Source: an uncultured Bacillota bacterium (lineage in GTDB: Bacteria > Bacillota_I > Bacilli_A > RF39 > UBA660). From it: DNA of 64,000 bases. Under the pieces are notes generated by a model that was not told where the DNA came from, searched no databases, and saw nothing but the letters and a program-made list of their open reading frames with translations. Below, piece after piece: positions 50,068 through 58,816 of this stretch; the first letter of the stretch is position 1; each line of letters begins with the position of its first letter. A program made the position numbers and the translations under genes. Where the stretch lies: positions 98,501-162,500 of the forward strand of contig CAUAFL010000001.1 of NCBI GenBank assembly GCA_958428295.1, written 5' to 3'.

Positions 50068-52275
50068 ATGAGAGTGAAAAACAAAAAAGGATTTACTTTA
50101 GTGGAATTGCTGACAGTAATTATTATTTTAGGTATTTTGTCAGTGGTTGTGCTAGCGTCTTTTGGTGTTTTTATGGAGAATGCGCGGCAGCGTTATTATC
50201 AATCGCAATCAAATATGGTAGTCTTGGCCGGTAAAAATTATTTTAATGATTATCGAAGTAAGTTGCCAAAAGATATTGCAGCCACTAGTGAAGTAAAACT
50301 TAGTACTTTGATTGAACAGAAATATATTGATGAAGTACTTGATATCAATGGTGAGGTTTGTCAATATGCCGAAAGTTCTGTTAAGGTAGTAAAAGTAACG
50401 AATAAAAAGTATCGTTATTTTGCATCACTTCGCTGTGAGAATCAAGAGCGAGGAGATAAACTGGATACTGTAAATCCAGCGATTACGCTTACCAGAACAC
50501 CAACAAAAACACCGGTTAATCAAGATGTGGAGGTAACATTTACTGGATATAATGATGCTAGTAAAAAATCTTCAGATTTAATTATTGGATATACTTATAA
50601 AATTGAAAAAATTGGTACAACCACAGAGGTTATTAAGAATATTGATTCTCCTTTAGAATATAAGGGAACAGTTAAATTACCTAAGTTTAAGGAAGATGGT
50701 GTGTATCGAGTCACCGCCACAATTTATAAACTTAGTCTTACAGGATTGAAGGCGACTGCTAATACTGGTAAGTTTGAAATTGATAAGACGCCTCCTAATT
50801 GTGTTGATGAGGTGATCATTAAGTCCAGTGCTCCGATCAATCAGTGGGTCTCAGCTGTGACGTTAGAGATTGATGCTTCTGCTTCCTCCATTGATACTTG
50901 GGATTATGGAGAAGTCGTTAATAATCAATTTAAACTTTTAAATACGTATTCTAGAGGAAAACAGACGAAAACCTTAGGAAATGGAACACATACGGTTCGA
51001 GTGGTGGCGAAGGATAAAGCTGGTAATTTTTGTCAGAAGGATGCAGGCCCTTATAAAGTAGAAAATACTAATTTTACGGTTAGTGTGACGGGAAGTGTAG
51101 CCAATAAAACTTGGACTAATAAGGCCGTTACTTTAACAGCTTCTGTGAGTCCTAGTAGTGTTCCTAGCGGATATAGTTATCAGTGGCAGGTGCTAAATGG
51201 TAGCACTTGGACAGATATAGCAGGGGCCACAAAATTAACTTATACGGTGGATACTACCACTTCTTTACAACAAGCTTATCGTATGAAAGTAACGAGTGGC
51301 TCCGGCATTGTAAAGTATAGTGATTCCAATGATCGTTATTGGGTTTATATTAGTAAAGTATTAGATATCACTAGTCAAGTATATTTACGTAATAGTGATG
51401 GTTCTTGTGGTAGTTATGTACGCCAAGCAACTAATGGAACAGTTTCCGCTGGTTGGACGGATGCCGCTTCGGGGTTGTATTTTAAATTTGCTATTAATGC
51501 GCCAAGTGGCGTAAAACGTTCTGAGTGGCGCTGGAATCAGGAATATACCAATGAAACTAATAGTAATAACTGGCCAAGTGATCATCTCAAAACGTATAAT
51601 TATGCCATGCCAGATACTTATATGCAAAAAGAAGGCTATCGGCGGGCTAAATTGACAGTTTATGATAATGCAGGCAATCATCGTACGGTGGAAGTGATTG
51701 CTAAGATGGATCGTACAGATCCCGTTCCTAAGATTACTATTGATGCTAGTCGTAAGTCCACTAGTGGGCGTAATTGGTATAAAGCACCGGTAGATATTAC
51801 TGTTAGTTGCACTGACTCTTATAGTGGGGTCAAGCGACATCGTTTAAAAGTAAATGGTGAGGATGAAGGTTCTATTGATGCTGCCTCACGGGTAAGAACG
51901 ATTAAAAAAGCTTGGCAGCCTCTTAAAATTGCCGTTGGTTGTGTCGACAATGCGGGAAATGTTGATTGGGGTTCTAAAAGTTATTATGTTCGGGTGAAGA
52001 CAGAAAGTGCTTCAAAATGTGGAACGATCTGTAAGAATAATGCTAATACCTGTACAGGTGGCTGGGTAACTGGTGCCTGGGGACAATGCACATCCTATCA
52101 AGTAGGAACTGGTTGTACTGCTTATGAAACCAGTACCAAGCGTGTTACTTGTAGTGGTAATGGTCTGTTACAAACGATGACGGTATGTTATCGTGATAAT
52201 TATTACGATGATTGTATAAGTGGCAGTCCTAATACTTGTGTTCAAAGTGGCGCTAGTAGTTGTTGGCATTATTAA
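50068..52275 (+). CDS. Large pilin-like protein with Ig-like domains and a Cys-rich end
   Basis: This 735-residue protein has a type IV pilin/pseudopilin N-terminus: KKG-FTLVELLTVIIILGILS, with cleavage after Gly8, and Glu13 at the +5 position of the mature chain. The rest is far longer than usual pilins: several Ig-like beta domains (about 130-500), a domain around 445-560, then KDKAGN/CVDNAGN-type repeats and a C-terminal region with 10 Cys in about 85 residues. No pilus assembly genes lie in the window. Perhaps a minor pilin adhesin. Start ATG 50068 after AGGGAGTGG. The next gene follows closely. Confidence 0.8.
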   Translation: MRVKNKKGFTLVELLTVIIILGILSVVVLASFGVFMENARQRYYQSQSNMVVLAGKNYFNDYRSKLPKDIAATSEVKLSTLIEQKYIDEVLDINGEVCQYAESSVKVVKVTNKKYRYFASLRCENQERGDKLDTVNPAITLTRTPTKTPVNQDVEVTFTGYNDASKKSSDLIIGYTYKIEKIGTTTEVIKNIDSPLEYKGTVKLPKFKEDGVYRVTATIYKLSLTGLKATANTGKFEIDKTPPNCVDEVIIKSSAPINQWVSAVTLEIDASASSIDTWDYGEVVNNQFKLLNTYSRGKQTKTLGNGTHTVRVVAKDKAGNFCQKDAGPYKVENTNFTVSVTGSVANKTWTNKAVTLTASVSPSSVPSGYSYQWQVLNGSTWTDIAGATKLTYTVDTTTSLQQAYRMKVTSGSGIVKYSDSNDRYWVYISKVLDITSQVYLRNSDGSCGSYVRQATNGTVSAGWTDAASGLYFKFAINAPSGVKRSEWRWNQEYTNETNSNNWPSDHLKTYNYAMPDTYMQKEGYRRAKLTVYDNAGNHRTVEVIAKMDRTDPVPKITIDASRKSTSGRNWYKAPVDITVSCTDSYSGVKRHRLKVNGEDEGSIDAASRVRTIKKAWQPLKIAVGCVDNAGNVDWGSKSYYVRVKTESASKCGTICKNNANTCTGGWVTGAWGQCTSYQVGTGCTAYETSTKRVTCSGNGLLQTMTVCYRDNYYDDCISGSPNTCVQSGASSCWHY

Positions 52276-52285
52276 GGAGGCTGTA

Positions 52286-52678
52286 ATGAAAAGACGAGTA
52301 ATCAGTATTATATTAGGTCTATTTGGTTGTAGCTTAATTGTTGGTGGTGTTATTTATTTAACGGTTTTTTGGCATCCTCAAAAGGAGCACTTAACCATTG
52401 AGGAGGCAGTTGCTATTCAGTATAAAAAGTTACTGACTCCTGACGGCAAGGCTCAAATTGAGGTCCAATTATTTAATACTAGTGATCAAACATTAAAGGT
52501 GCACAAAAAAGTAGTTGGGGAGATTTATGATGCTAATCAGCAATTACTTGCTACTCTTGCTCATGAAGTAAACGAGACCTTCACTAGTAATCATGTGGTA
52601 TCCTTTAGCCTTGAAAGTAGTAGGCCTTATCAAGAGATTGACATTATTCGTTGGCATTATGAAGACATCGCACAATAA
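52286..52678 (+). CDS. Small membrane-anchored protein following the pilin-like gene
   Basis: This 130-residue protein has one N-terminal membrane helix (about residues 5-27) and an extracellular beta-type domain (KAQIEVQLFNTSDQTLKVHKKVVGEIYDANQQLL) resembling FxLYD/Ig-like modules. ATG 52286 follows AAGGAGG by 5 bases and lies 10 bases after the pilin-like gene, so they are one operon. It may anchor or chaperone the pilin-like protein; that is inferred from position. Confidence 0.65.
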   Translation: MKRRVISIILGLFGCSLIVGGVIYLTVFWHPQKEHLTIEEAVAIQYKKLLTPDGKAQIEVQLFNTSDQTLKVHKKVVGEIYDANQQLLATLAHEVNETFTSNHVVSFSLESSRPYQEIDIIRWHYEDIAQ

Positions 52679-52711
52679 AAAAATCAGACGCTAGGAATGG
52701 TCTGATTTTTT
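52677..52711 (+). terminator. Terminator of the pilin-like operon
   Basis: AAAATCAGAC and GTCTGATTTT form a perfect stem around GCTAGGAATG, with T behind. Confidence 0.85.
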
Positions 52712-52716
52712 AGTGT

Positions 52717-52956
52717 TTAAAACATTTTATCGACATCATTAGGAACTTCATCTTTGATGATTGTAGAAATGATTTTTTCTTTTTTCTCTTGGGTGATTTC
52801 TTTTCCTGTCATTGTGGCAATTTCATCTACGACTTCCCCTAATGTTTTTTCATCTTTCATATTACTATTTTGTAATTTACTAGCAAGAGCTAAAATGGAG
52901 TCCTTGCTGACACTGGTTTTCTTTTCCACTTTCTTAAAAAAACTATCTCCAAACAA
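52717..52956 (-). CDS. Stage VI sporulation protein F-like (SpoVIF family)
   Basis: This 79-residue acidic/basic helical protein matches the SpoVIF family (PF14069): FFKKVEKKTSVSKDSILALASKLQ, KDEKTLGEVVDEIATMTGKEI and KKEKIISTIIKDEVP. In B. subtilis SpoVIF helps assemble the late spore coat. The start is TTG 52956, 8 bases after AGGAGGT. That ribosome site lies in the arm of a short hairpin (52964-52987), which might hide it. It is probably co-transcribed with der. Confidence 0.8.
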   Translation of the reverse strand: MFGDSFFKKVEKKTSVSKDSILALASKLQNSNMKDEKTLGEVVDEIATMTGKEITQEKKEKIISTIIKDEVPNDVDKMF

Positions 52957-52963
52957 ATTAAAA

Positions 52964-52987
52964 ACCTCCTACACTATCGTATGAGGT
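52964..52987 (-). promoter_or_regulatory. Short hairpin holding the spoVIF ribosome site
   Basis: ACCTC (52964-52968) pairs with GAGGT (52983-52987); on the minus strand the right arm is part of AGGAGGT, followed by TTTTT. It could be a weak terminator or a translation gate. Confidence 0.35.
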
Positions 52988-52994
52988 ATTTTTT

Positions 52995-53183
52995 TTATTG
53001 TTCCTTTTTTTGATATCTTTGCAGTTTTTTTAAACATTTTTCTTTGCGTTTGCCAAATTCAGCCGCTTGTTGTTGAAATTGTTCAATTGAAATTAACTTT
53101 TTTTCATAGCGTTCGTTTAAAATTTCTAGTGCCCGATCAATTCCTTGTAATTCTGTTTGTGGGTTTTTTCTTTCAAATAGCAT
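52995..53183 (-). CDS. Small coiled-coil protein, 62 residues
   Basis: I do not recognise it. It is highly charged and helical (ALEILNERYEKKLISIEQFQQQ, then CLKKLQRYQKKEQ), like a short coiled coil. Its ATG begins directly at the end of der (stop 53184), so the two are translationally linked. Expressed with der and the SpoVIF-like gene. Confidence 0.6.
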   Translation of the reverse strand: MLFERKNPQTELQGIDRALEILNERYEKKLISIEQFQQQAAEFGKRKEKCLKKLQRYQKKEQ

Positions 53184-54494
53184 TTACTCATCTCCATTTT
53201 TATTTTTAAATTGTAAAATAATAGGGGTTCCTTCTAACTCAAAGCTATCACGTAATTTATTCTCTAAATAGCGTTCGTAAGAAAAGTGGACTAATCCTTT
53301 ATTGTTAACTCGTAAAGTAAATTTGGGCGGTTTATTACCCGTTTGGTTAGAAAAGTAGATTTTGAGACGTTTGCCCTTATAACTAGGAGGCGGATTTAAT
53401 TCATAGGCATCCATGATGACTTCATTTAACACACTCGTTTTAATTTGTCGTAAGATATTCTCTCTTACCTTTAGGATAGCTGGCATTAATGTATGGAGGC
53501 GTTTTTTAGTCAGCGCAGAGAGAAACACGAGAGGGGCATAGGTAGCAAACTGGAATTCCGCCCGCATTTGTTTTGTATACTCGTTTATATTACTGTCTTT
53601 GACTGTATCCCATTTATTGACGACTAAAATTAGACCTTTTCCTTTTTCAATAGCGTAGCCGGCAATATGTTTATCATGTTCCATAATTCCTTCTTCTGCA
53701 TTGATGACGACGAGACAGATATCACTGCGATCAATGGCGCGCATACTGCGTAGAAGACTGTATTTTTCAATACTTTCAAAAACTTTTCCTTTTTTGCGCA
53801 TACCAGCGGTATCAATGAGGACGTATTCTTCGCCTTGATATTTTAAAACGGAATCAACAGAGTCCCTTGTGGTTCCTGCAATTTTTGAGACTACTACTCG
53901 TTCTTCATTCAAGAGGGCATTTGTTAAGCTACTTTTACCAACATTAGGACGACCAATGATACAGAATTTTAGACGTTCATCGATTTCTTCTTCTATATTG
54001 GTATTAAAATTTTGGGTTACTAGATCCATTAAGTCCACGTAGCCAGTATTATGAATAGCACTGATTGGTAGGTAATGATCAAAGCCTAATTCGTAAAAAT
54101 CATATAGGTTAGTTAGGGCCTCTTTATGATCTATTTTGTTAATTGCTACAATGACAGGTTTGCCACTTTTTCGTAATATATCGCGCACTACTTGATCATT
54201 ATGCGTTAAACCTTCTTTGCCATCCACAACAAAAATAACAATATCGGCTTCTTGAATGGCAATTTCGGCTTGAATTTTTATCTCTTCTTTAAAATCAGCG
54301 GCCTCTACATCAATTCCTCCTGTATCAATGAGGATGAAAGGTTTATTTTGATAGATTGCATCCTGGTAGAGTCTATCTCTTGTGACACCCGGCGTATCTT
54401 CAATGATAGCTATTTTGCGGCCAGTGATTTTATTAAATAAAGTGCTTTTACCGACATTAGGTCGCCCTACGATCGCTACGGTTGGTTTTCTCAT
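53184..54494 (-). CDS. der: Ribosome-biogenesis GTPase Der (EngA)
   Basis: This 436-residue protein has two G domains and a KH-like end, needed for 50S subunit assembly. G1 motifs GRPNVGKS occur at residues 10-17 and about 180-187; G3 DTGGID and DTAGMR; G4 NKID and NKWD. Its ATG has an AAGGAAG site. The small gene and the SpoVIF-like gene follow on the same strand. Confidence 0.97.
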   Translation of the reverse strand: MRKPTVAIVGRPNVGKSTLFNKITGRKIAIIEDTPGVTRDRLYQDAIYQNKPFILIDTGGIDVEAADFKEEIKIQAEIAIQEADIVIFVVDGKEGLTHNDQVVRDILRKSGKPVIVAINKIDHKEALTNLYDFYELGFDHYLPISAIHNTGYVDLMDLVTQNFNTNIEEEIDERLKFCIIGRPNVGKSSLTNALLNEERVVVSKIAGTTRDSVDSVLKYQGEEYVLIDTAGMRKKGKVFESIEKYSLLRSMRAIDRSDICLVVINAEEGIMEHDKHIAGYAIEKGKGLILVVNKWDTVKDSNINEYTKQMRAEFQFATYAPLVFLSALTKKRLHTLMPAILKVRENILRQIKTSVLNEVIMDAYELNPPPSYKGKRLKIYFSNQTGNKPPKFTLRVNNKGLVHFSYERYLENKLRDSFELEGTPIILQFKNKNGDE

Positions 54495-54619
54495 GGTCTT
54501 CCTTCCTTTCTTTTTCTTTTGTATTGTATCATAGTTTGCTCTCTTTTTAAAGAAAATGCTTTTAAATACTTGGGATTGACGTTATAATGAGAGGAGAGTA
54601 AGAAAGGATCGGTTAGCAA

Positions 54620-56188
54620 TTGAAAAAGGTATATTACCATGGGGTTATTATCACTATGGAACAGGAAAATGAGACAGTAGAAGCAGTTTTGGTTGAAGAT
54701 GGTCGGATTCAACAAGTTGGTCTTATTAAACAGATGCCTCAGGAAGGAGTTACTTGGATTGATTTGGGAGGAAAGACTTTATTACCAGGGTTTATTGATT
54801 CTCATAGTCATATTGCAGCGTTCGCTATGACTTTGTTGACAGCTTCTTTAGAGACAGTGACAACGAAGGAAGAAATGGTAGCAGCGTTAAAAAAATTTAA
54901 GAAGGATCATTCGTTGACGGAGGAAGATTGGATTGTTGGTTTTGGCTATGACCATAATCAGTTACCGACAAAAAGTCATCCTGATCGTAGTTGGTTAGAT
55001 GAAGTTAGCTTGACGAATCCGATTATTGTGAGTCATAAGTCAGGTCATATGGGGGTCTTAAATAGTAAAGCGCTTGCAATGTTAGGCGTAACAGATGCAG
55101 TTGCGGATCCAGAAGGAGGCCATTACGGAAAGGATCAAGGGGGACACTTAACTGGGTATGTTGAAGAGACAGCATTTCAACAATGTAGTGCTACTGGTAA
55201 TTTTATTTCTTTTGAGCAACTGGTGGCTAGTTTTCAGAAAGCGGAACAAATTTATTTGCAGTATGGTATTACGAGTGTGCAAGAGGGATTAACTGACAAA
55301 GACAGATTGCAGTTATTGACTTATTTACAACAACATCAATTATTACATTTAGATGTTATTAGTTATTTAGATTATCGTTTGTTTAAGGATTATTTTAAAA
55401 CACATTCTTATGAAAAGACGTATCAGCATCATTTTCGAATTGGGGGATATAAACTTATTTTAGATGGTTCTCCACAAGGCAAAACAGCGTATTTGTCAAA
55501 ACCATATGAAAAAGAGGAAAAATATCGCGGCTATCCTAGTATTGCCTTTTCAGAATTACAAGAGAAAGTGAAGACAATAGTGGAAGAAAAAGTGCAACTT
55601 TTATGTCACTGTAATGGAGATGCTGCTAGTCAAATGTTGATTGATGCTTATGAAACTTTACCATTACAAAATTTTTATCGTCCCGTGATGATCCATGCCC
55701 AAACGGTTACGAAAGACCAGTTATTGCGAATGAAGACACTAGGGATAATTCCTTCCTATTTTGCTAGTCATATTTATTATTGGGGAGATGTTCATTTGCA
55801 GAATTTGGGCAGTAGAGCCTATATGATTAGTCCGCTTGCTACTACTATTAAAGAGGGTCTTCCTTATACACTTCATCAAGATACACCTGTTTTAAGACCT
55901 GATATGCTGTTTACTATTTGGTGCTGTTGTGCTAGAATTACCCAAGGTGGGATTACTTTGGGGGAGGAAGAAAAAATTTCCGTTTATCAGGCTTTAGAGG
56001 GAATTACCAAATTTGCAGCTTATCAATATTTTGAGGAATCTCAAAAAGGGACGATTGCTGTTAATAAACTTGCTGATTTTGTGATATTGGATCAGAATCC
56101 CTTAGCGGTCTCATTAGACGAAATAAAGCATATAAAAGTAGTAGCTACTATTAAAGAGGGCGTTTGCCTTTTTGGTAAGGAGTCATAA
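54620..56188 (+). CDS. YtcJ-like metal-dependent amidohydrolase
   Basis: This 522-residue amidohydrolase (Amidohydro_3) hydrolyses amide or related bonds, substrate unknown. Metal motif DSHSHIAAF at about residue 60; also HKSGHMGVLNSKA, GGHYGKDQGGHLTGYVEE, ITSVQEG and HCNGDAA. The C-terminal Asp-containing ILDQNPLAVS completes the barrel. The start TTG 54620 has AAGGA 11 bases upstream; the first in-frame ATG (54656) would cut the first strand. It may be co-transcribed with the next membrane gene (12-base gap). Confidence 0.88.
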   Translation: MKKVYYHGVIITMEQENETVEAVLVEDGRIQQVGLIKQMPQEGVTWIDLGGKTLLPGFIDSHSHIAAFAMTLLTASLETVTTKEEMVAALKKFKKDHSLTEEDWIVGFGYDHNQLPTKSHPDRSWLDEVSLTNPIIVSHKSGHMGVLNSKALAMLGVTDAVADPEGGHYGKDQGGHLTGYVEETAFQQCSATGNFISFEQLVASFQKAEQIYLQYGITSVQEGLTDKDRLQLLTYLQQHQLLHLDVISYLDYRLFKDYFKTHSYEKTYQHHFRIGGYKLILDGSPQGKTAYLSKPYEKEEKYRGYPSIAFSELQEKVKTIVEEKVQLLCHCNGDAASQMLIDAYETLPLQNFYRPVMIHAQTVTKDQLLRMKTLGIIPSYFASHIYYWGDVHLQNLGSRAYMISPLATTIKEGLPYTLHQDTPVLRPDMLFTIWCCCARITQGGITLGEEEKISVYQALEGITKFAAYQYFEESQKGTIAVNKLADFVILDQNPLAVSLDEIKHIKVVATIKEGVCLFGKES

Positions 56189-56200
56189 GGAGGAAAAACA

Positions 56201-57013
56201 ATGTTAAAGAAGTGGCGACTTTTTAAGGAGCAATTAAAAACGTATTATCAGAAAAAGGATAAACGCCATATTGCCATTTTTTACTTTATCTTGCGCCTAT
56301 TAGTGATTTTATGTTTAATACGAGAGGTGTTGTTAGGAAATTATCATAATGTTTTCCTATGTGTATTGACACTAGTGCTATTTTTAATTCCTTTTTTAGT
56401 TGATAATAAATTAAAAATCCAATTACCAAGCACTTTACAAATCATTATTTTATTATTTATTTTTAGTGCAGAGATCTTAGGTGAGATTCAAAATTTTTAT
56501 GGTATTTTTCCTAATTGGGATACAATTCTTCATACTTTAAATGGATTTTTAGCGGCAGCAATTGGTTTTTCTTTAATTGATATTTTAAATACTACGGAAA
56601 TGTTTCATATAAAGATGACACCTATATTTGTAGCCCTAGTGTCCTTTTGTTTTTCTATGACTGTCGGAGTAGTGTGGGAGTTTTTTGAGTATGGTAGTGA
56701 TCGTCTTACACAAGCAGATATGCAGAAGGATACGTTAGTAACTACTATTTCTTCAGTTAATTTTGAAGGCGCTAAGAGCAATGTTCCTGTTGTTTTAAAA
56801 GATGTGAATAAAACAGTTATCTATTATGATAATGGCCAAAAAGAAGTGATTAAGGATGGCTATCTTGATTTAGGAAATATCGACACGATGGAAGACTTGT
56901 TAGTGAATTTTATTGGTGCTATTACCTTTTCTATTTTAGGCTTTTTCTATATTAAAAACCGGGATGATTATAAGATTGCAGAGAACTTTATCCCTCGTAA
57001 AAAAACTAGTTAA
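56201..57013 (+). CDS. Integral membrane protein (DUF2238/YjdF-like)
   Basis: This 270-residue protein has six to seven hydrophobic helices and a soluble loop with TTISSVNFEG...NGQKEVIKDG (about 170-225). The blocks WDTILHTLNGFLAAAIGFSLID and SMTVGVVWEFFEYGSD resemble the DUF2238 family, whose function is unknown. The ribosome site AAGGAGG is 8 bases before the ATG. It ends at a terminator. Confidence 0.65.
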   Translation: MLKKWRLFKEQLKTYYQKKDKRHIAIFYFILRLLVILCLIREVLLGNYHNVFLCVLTLVLFLIPFLVDNKLKIQLPSTLQIIILLFIFSAEILGEIQNFYGIFPNWDTILHTLNGFLAAAIGFSLIDILNTTEMFHIKMTPIFVALVSFCFSMTVGVVWEFFEYGSDRLTQADMQKDTLVTTISSVNFEGAKSNVPVVLKDVNKTVIYYDNGQKEVIKDGYLDLGNIDTMEDLLVNFIGAITFSILGFFYIKNRDDYKIAENFIPRKKTS

Positions 57014-57021
57014 TATATAAC

Positions 57022-57045
57022 AAAAAATAGCCTAGGCTATTTTTT
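57022..57045. terminator. Bidirectional terminator
   Basis: AAAAAATAGCC and GGCTATTTTT make a strong stem between the convergent genes. Confidence 0.85.
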
Positions 57046-57051
57046 AAACGT

Positions 57052-57297
57052 TTATTGCTCTTTTCTATATTCGATAATATCCTCGACACTACAATTAAGA
57101 TAGTTACATAGCCTTGATAAAACATAAATATCAATTCTTATAACTTCTCCCCTTGCCAGTCGTTTGACCACTTTGAAGTCCGTATTGGTGTCTTTCACAA
57201 GTTGATTTTTGCTGATGTTCTTTTGGTGGAGTATTGCATTTAATTTGAAGAAATAGGTTCCACCATCTACTTTGATCTTTACGCATTTCTCGTCCAT
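57052..57297 (-). CDS. Small Cro/C1-type (XRE) DNA-binding regulator
   Basis: This 81-residue protein is almost only a helix-turn-helix: LNAILHQKNISKNQLVKDTNTDFKVVKRLARGEV, then IDIYVLSRLCNYLNCSVEDIIEY, a common end of the HTH_26 group. No effector domain is present. Upstream, between it and the divergent LiaF-like gene, lies a 14-base perfect palindrome that may be its operator. Confidence 0.85.
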   Translation of the reverse strand: MDEKCVKIKVDGGTYFFKLNAILHQKNISKNQLVKDTNTDFKVVKRLARGEVIRIDIYVLSRLCNYLNCSVEDIIEYRKEQ

Positions 57298-57355
57298 TCT
57301 TCTCGCCCTGGTCCTTTCATCTATATTCTAACAACCCTAATGGATGATTGACTAG

Positions 57356-57369
57356 TGGCTATATAGCCA
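57356..57369. promoter_or_regulatory. 14-base palindrome, likely operator of the XRE regulator
   Basis: TGGCTATATAGCCA is perfectly self-complementary, in the divergent gap between the XRE gene and the LiaF-like gene. Confidence 0.55.
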
Positions 57370-57415
57370 ATCCTCTTCTTAGTATGATCATCAAAGGAGA
57401 AGTTTATGAATTTTG

Positions 57416-57444
57416 TTGTAGAAAAAAGTATTCTATAATATAAT
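57416..57444 (+). promoter_or_regulatory. Promoter of the LiaF-like gene
   Basis: TTGTAG (57416-57421) and TATAAT (57439-57444) are 17 bases apart. The promoter lies inside a tiny frame, so that frame is probably not a leader of this gene. Confidence 0.5.
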
Positions 57445-57466
57445 GAAAATAGAAGGAGATGAAAAA

Positions 57467-58126
57467 ATGATTATTGGTATTGCATTATTGTTAGTAGGGG
57501 TTCTATTTTTAATTGAGGTGTTTAATCCGGATTTTGTGATTAACTTTTCGATTTTTTGGCCTATTATTTTATTGGCTATTTCTACGTATTATATAATTAA
57601 GGATAAGAAGTGTACATTAGTTACCGGTCTTGGGTTATTTATTGGTGTTTGGTATTTATTTGTCAACTTAGATTTTATTACTTATCCTTATCGTAATGCT
57701 TTTTGGCCCATTATCTTGATTATTGTTGGGGCTTTTGTTATTATTACGGCTCTTGATGGTAGAGAAATGACAAAGACGGCACGCGCTAGTAAAGGTGGCG
57801 AGGGTCGCAAAAAATATGTTGGTGTGTTAAGCGGCATTGAAGAAAAGGTAAAAACCGATGATTTTCAAGGAGGCGATGTTTATTGTGTCTTTGGTGGTGT
57901 TGATCTTGATTTACGTCAAGTAGAATTAAAGGAAGATGTGGTTTTAAATGTCTATGCTGTTTTTGGTGGCGGTACGATTTTAGTGTCTGATAACTATAAC
58001 TTAGTTTGTAACTCTACAGCTTTGTTTGGTGGTAATGATAATAAAGCTGATAATGTTCATAAGAAAGGTGTTAAAACGTTAACCATCAATTGTATATCTT
58101 TCTTTGGTGGATCGGAGATAAAATAA
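57467..58126 (+). CDS. LiaF/YvqF-like membrane protein
   Basis: This 219-residue protein has four N-terminal helices (FWPIILLAIS and FWPIILIIVG are near repeats) and a beta C-terminal domain with the three repeated VFGGVD/VFGGGT/LFGGND and FFGG motifs of LiaF-type proteins. In Bacillus LiaF tunes the LiaRS envelope-stress system. No LiaRS genes are here. I chose ATG 57467 after AGAAGGAGATG; ATG 57443 overlaps the -10 box. Confidence 0.8.
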   Translation: MIIGIALLLVGVLFLIEVFNPDFVINFSIFWPIILLAISTYYIIKDKKCTLVTGLGLFIGVWYLFVNLDFITYPYRNAFWPIILIIVGAFVIITALDGREMTKTARASKGGEGRKKYVGVLSGIEEKVKTDDFQGGDVYCVFGGVDLDLRQVELKEDVVLNVYAVFGGGTILVSDNYNLVCNSTALFGGNDNKADNVHKKGVKTLTINCISFFGGSEIK

Positions 58127-58130
58127 AAAT

Positions 58131-58736
58131 ATGACAATGAATCGAATAGAGATAAAACAACAGGCTAAGAAGCTATTAGTTGGTAATCTATGGAATGTTT
58201 GGCAACCTATGTTAGTCGTTTATGTGGCAGTACTTTTATTGGAAATGGTGGCAGTTTTATTAGAGGCTCCTTTTTTCGGATTTGTTATTGCCTTTGTATC
58301 ATTACCTTTATCTGTTGGAATACTTGCTTATCAATTAGCGCTTGTTAGGAAAAAGCCCTTTAGTCTCACTATTGTGTTTAATAGTTATAAGAAAATTGGC
58401 TTAATTTTCTTAACGGCTTTATTGATTTGGATATTTACGGTATTGTGGTCCTTTTTATTGATTATTCCTGGAATTATTGCTGCTTTTAGTTACAGTATGA
58501 GTTTTTATCTTTTAGCAGATGATTCTTATGATTTAGGACAACCAATGAGTATTATTGCTAAAAGTAAAAAATTGATGTCTGGCTATAAACTGGATTATTT
58601 TGTTTTTCAACTTAGTTTTATTGGGTGGTACTTTTTATGTGGTATTACATTAGGGATTGCCGCTATTTACGTGGTACCTTATCACCTTATAGCAAACACA
58701 ATTTATTATGATCAATTACAGAAATTAGAGAAATAA
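58131..58736 (+). CDS. DUF975 membrane protein
   Basis: This 201-residue integral membrane protein has five hydrophobic helices. The family block LLIIPGIIAAFSYSMSFYLLADD, then SKKLMSGYKLDYFVFQLSFIGWYFL, fits DUF975, function unknown. It follows the LiaF-like gene by 4 bases and should share its transcript. A canonical ribosome site is weak. Confidence 0.82.
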   Translation: MTMNRIEIKQQAKKLLVGNLWNVWQPMLVVYVAVLLLEMVAVLLEAPFFGFVIAFVSLPLSVGILAYQLALVRKKPFSLTIVFNSYKKIGLIFLTALLIWIFTVLWSFLLIIPGIIAAFSYSMSFYLLADDSYDLGQPMSIIAKSKKLMSGYKLDYFVFQLSFIGWYFLCGITLGIAAIYVVPYHLIANTIYYDQLQKLEK

Positions 58737-58816
58737 CCAAGTTTTGGTTTTTTTCTTTGGCAAAAGAGTAAGTTTGTGATATAATAGAGCGTATCAGTAG
58801 GGGGAAGAAGAGCGTT

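Noticed and set aside
52220..52285. Longer frame of the small pilin-operon partner
   Set aside because: It overlaps the pilin-like gene; AAGGAGG marks ATG 52286.
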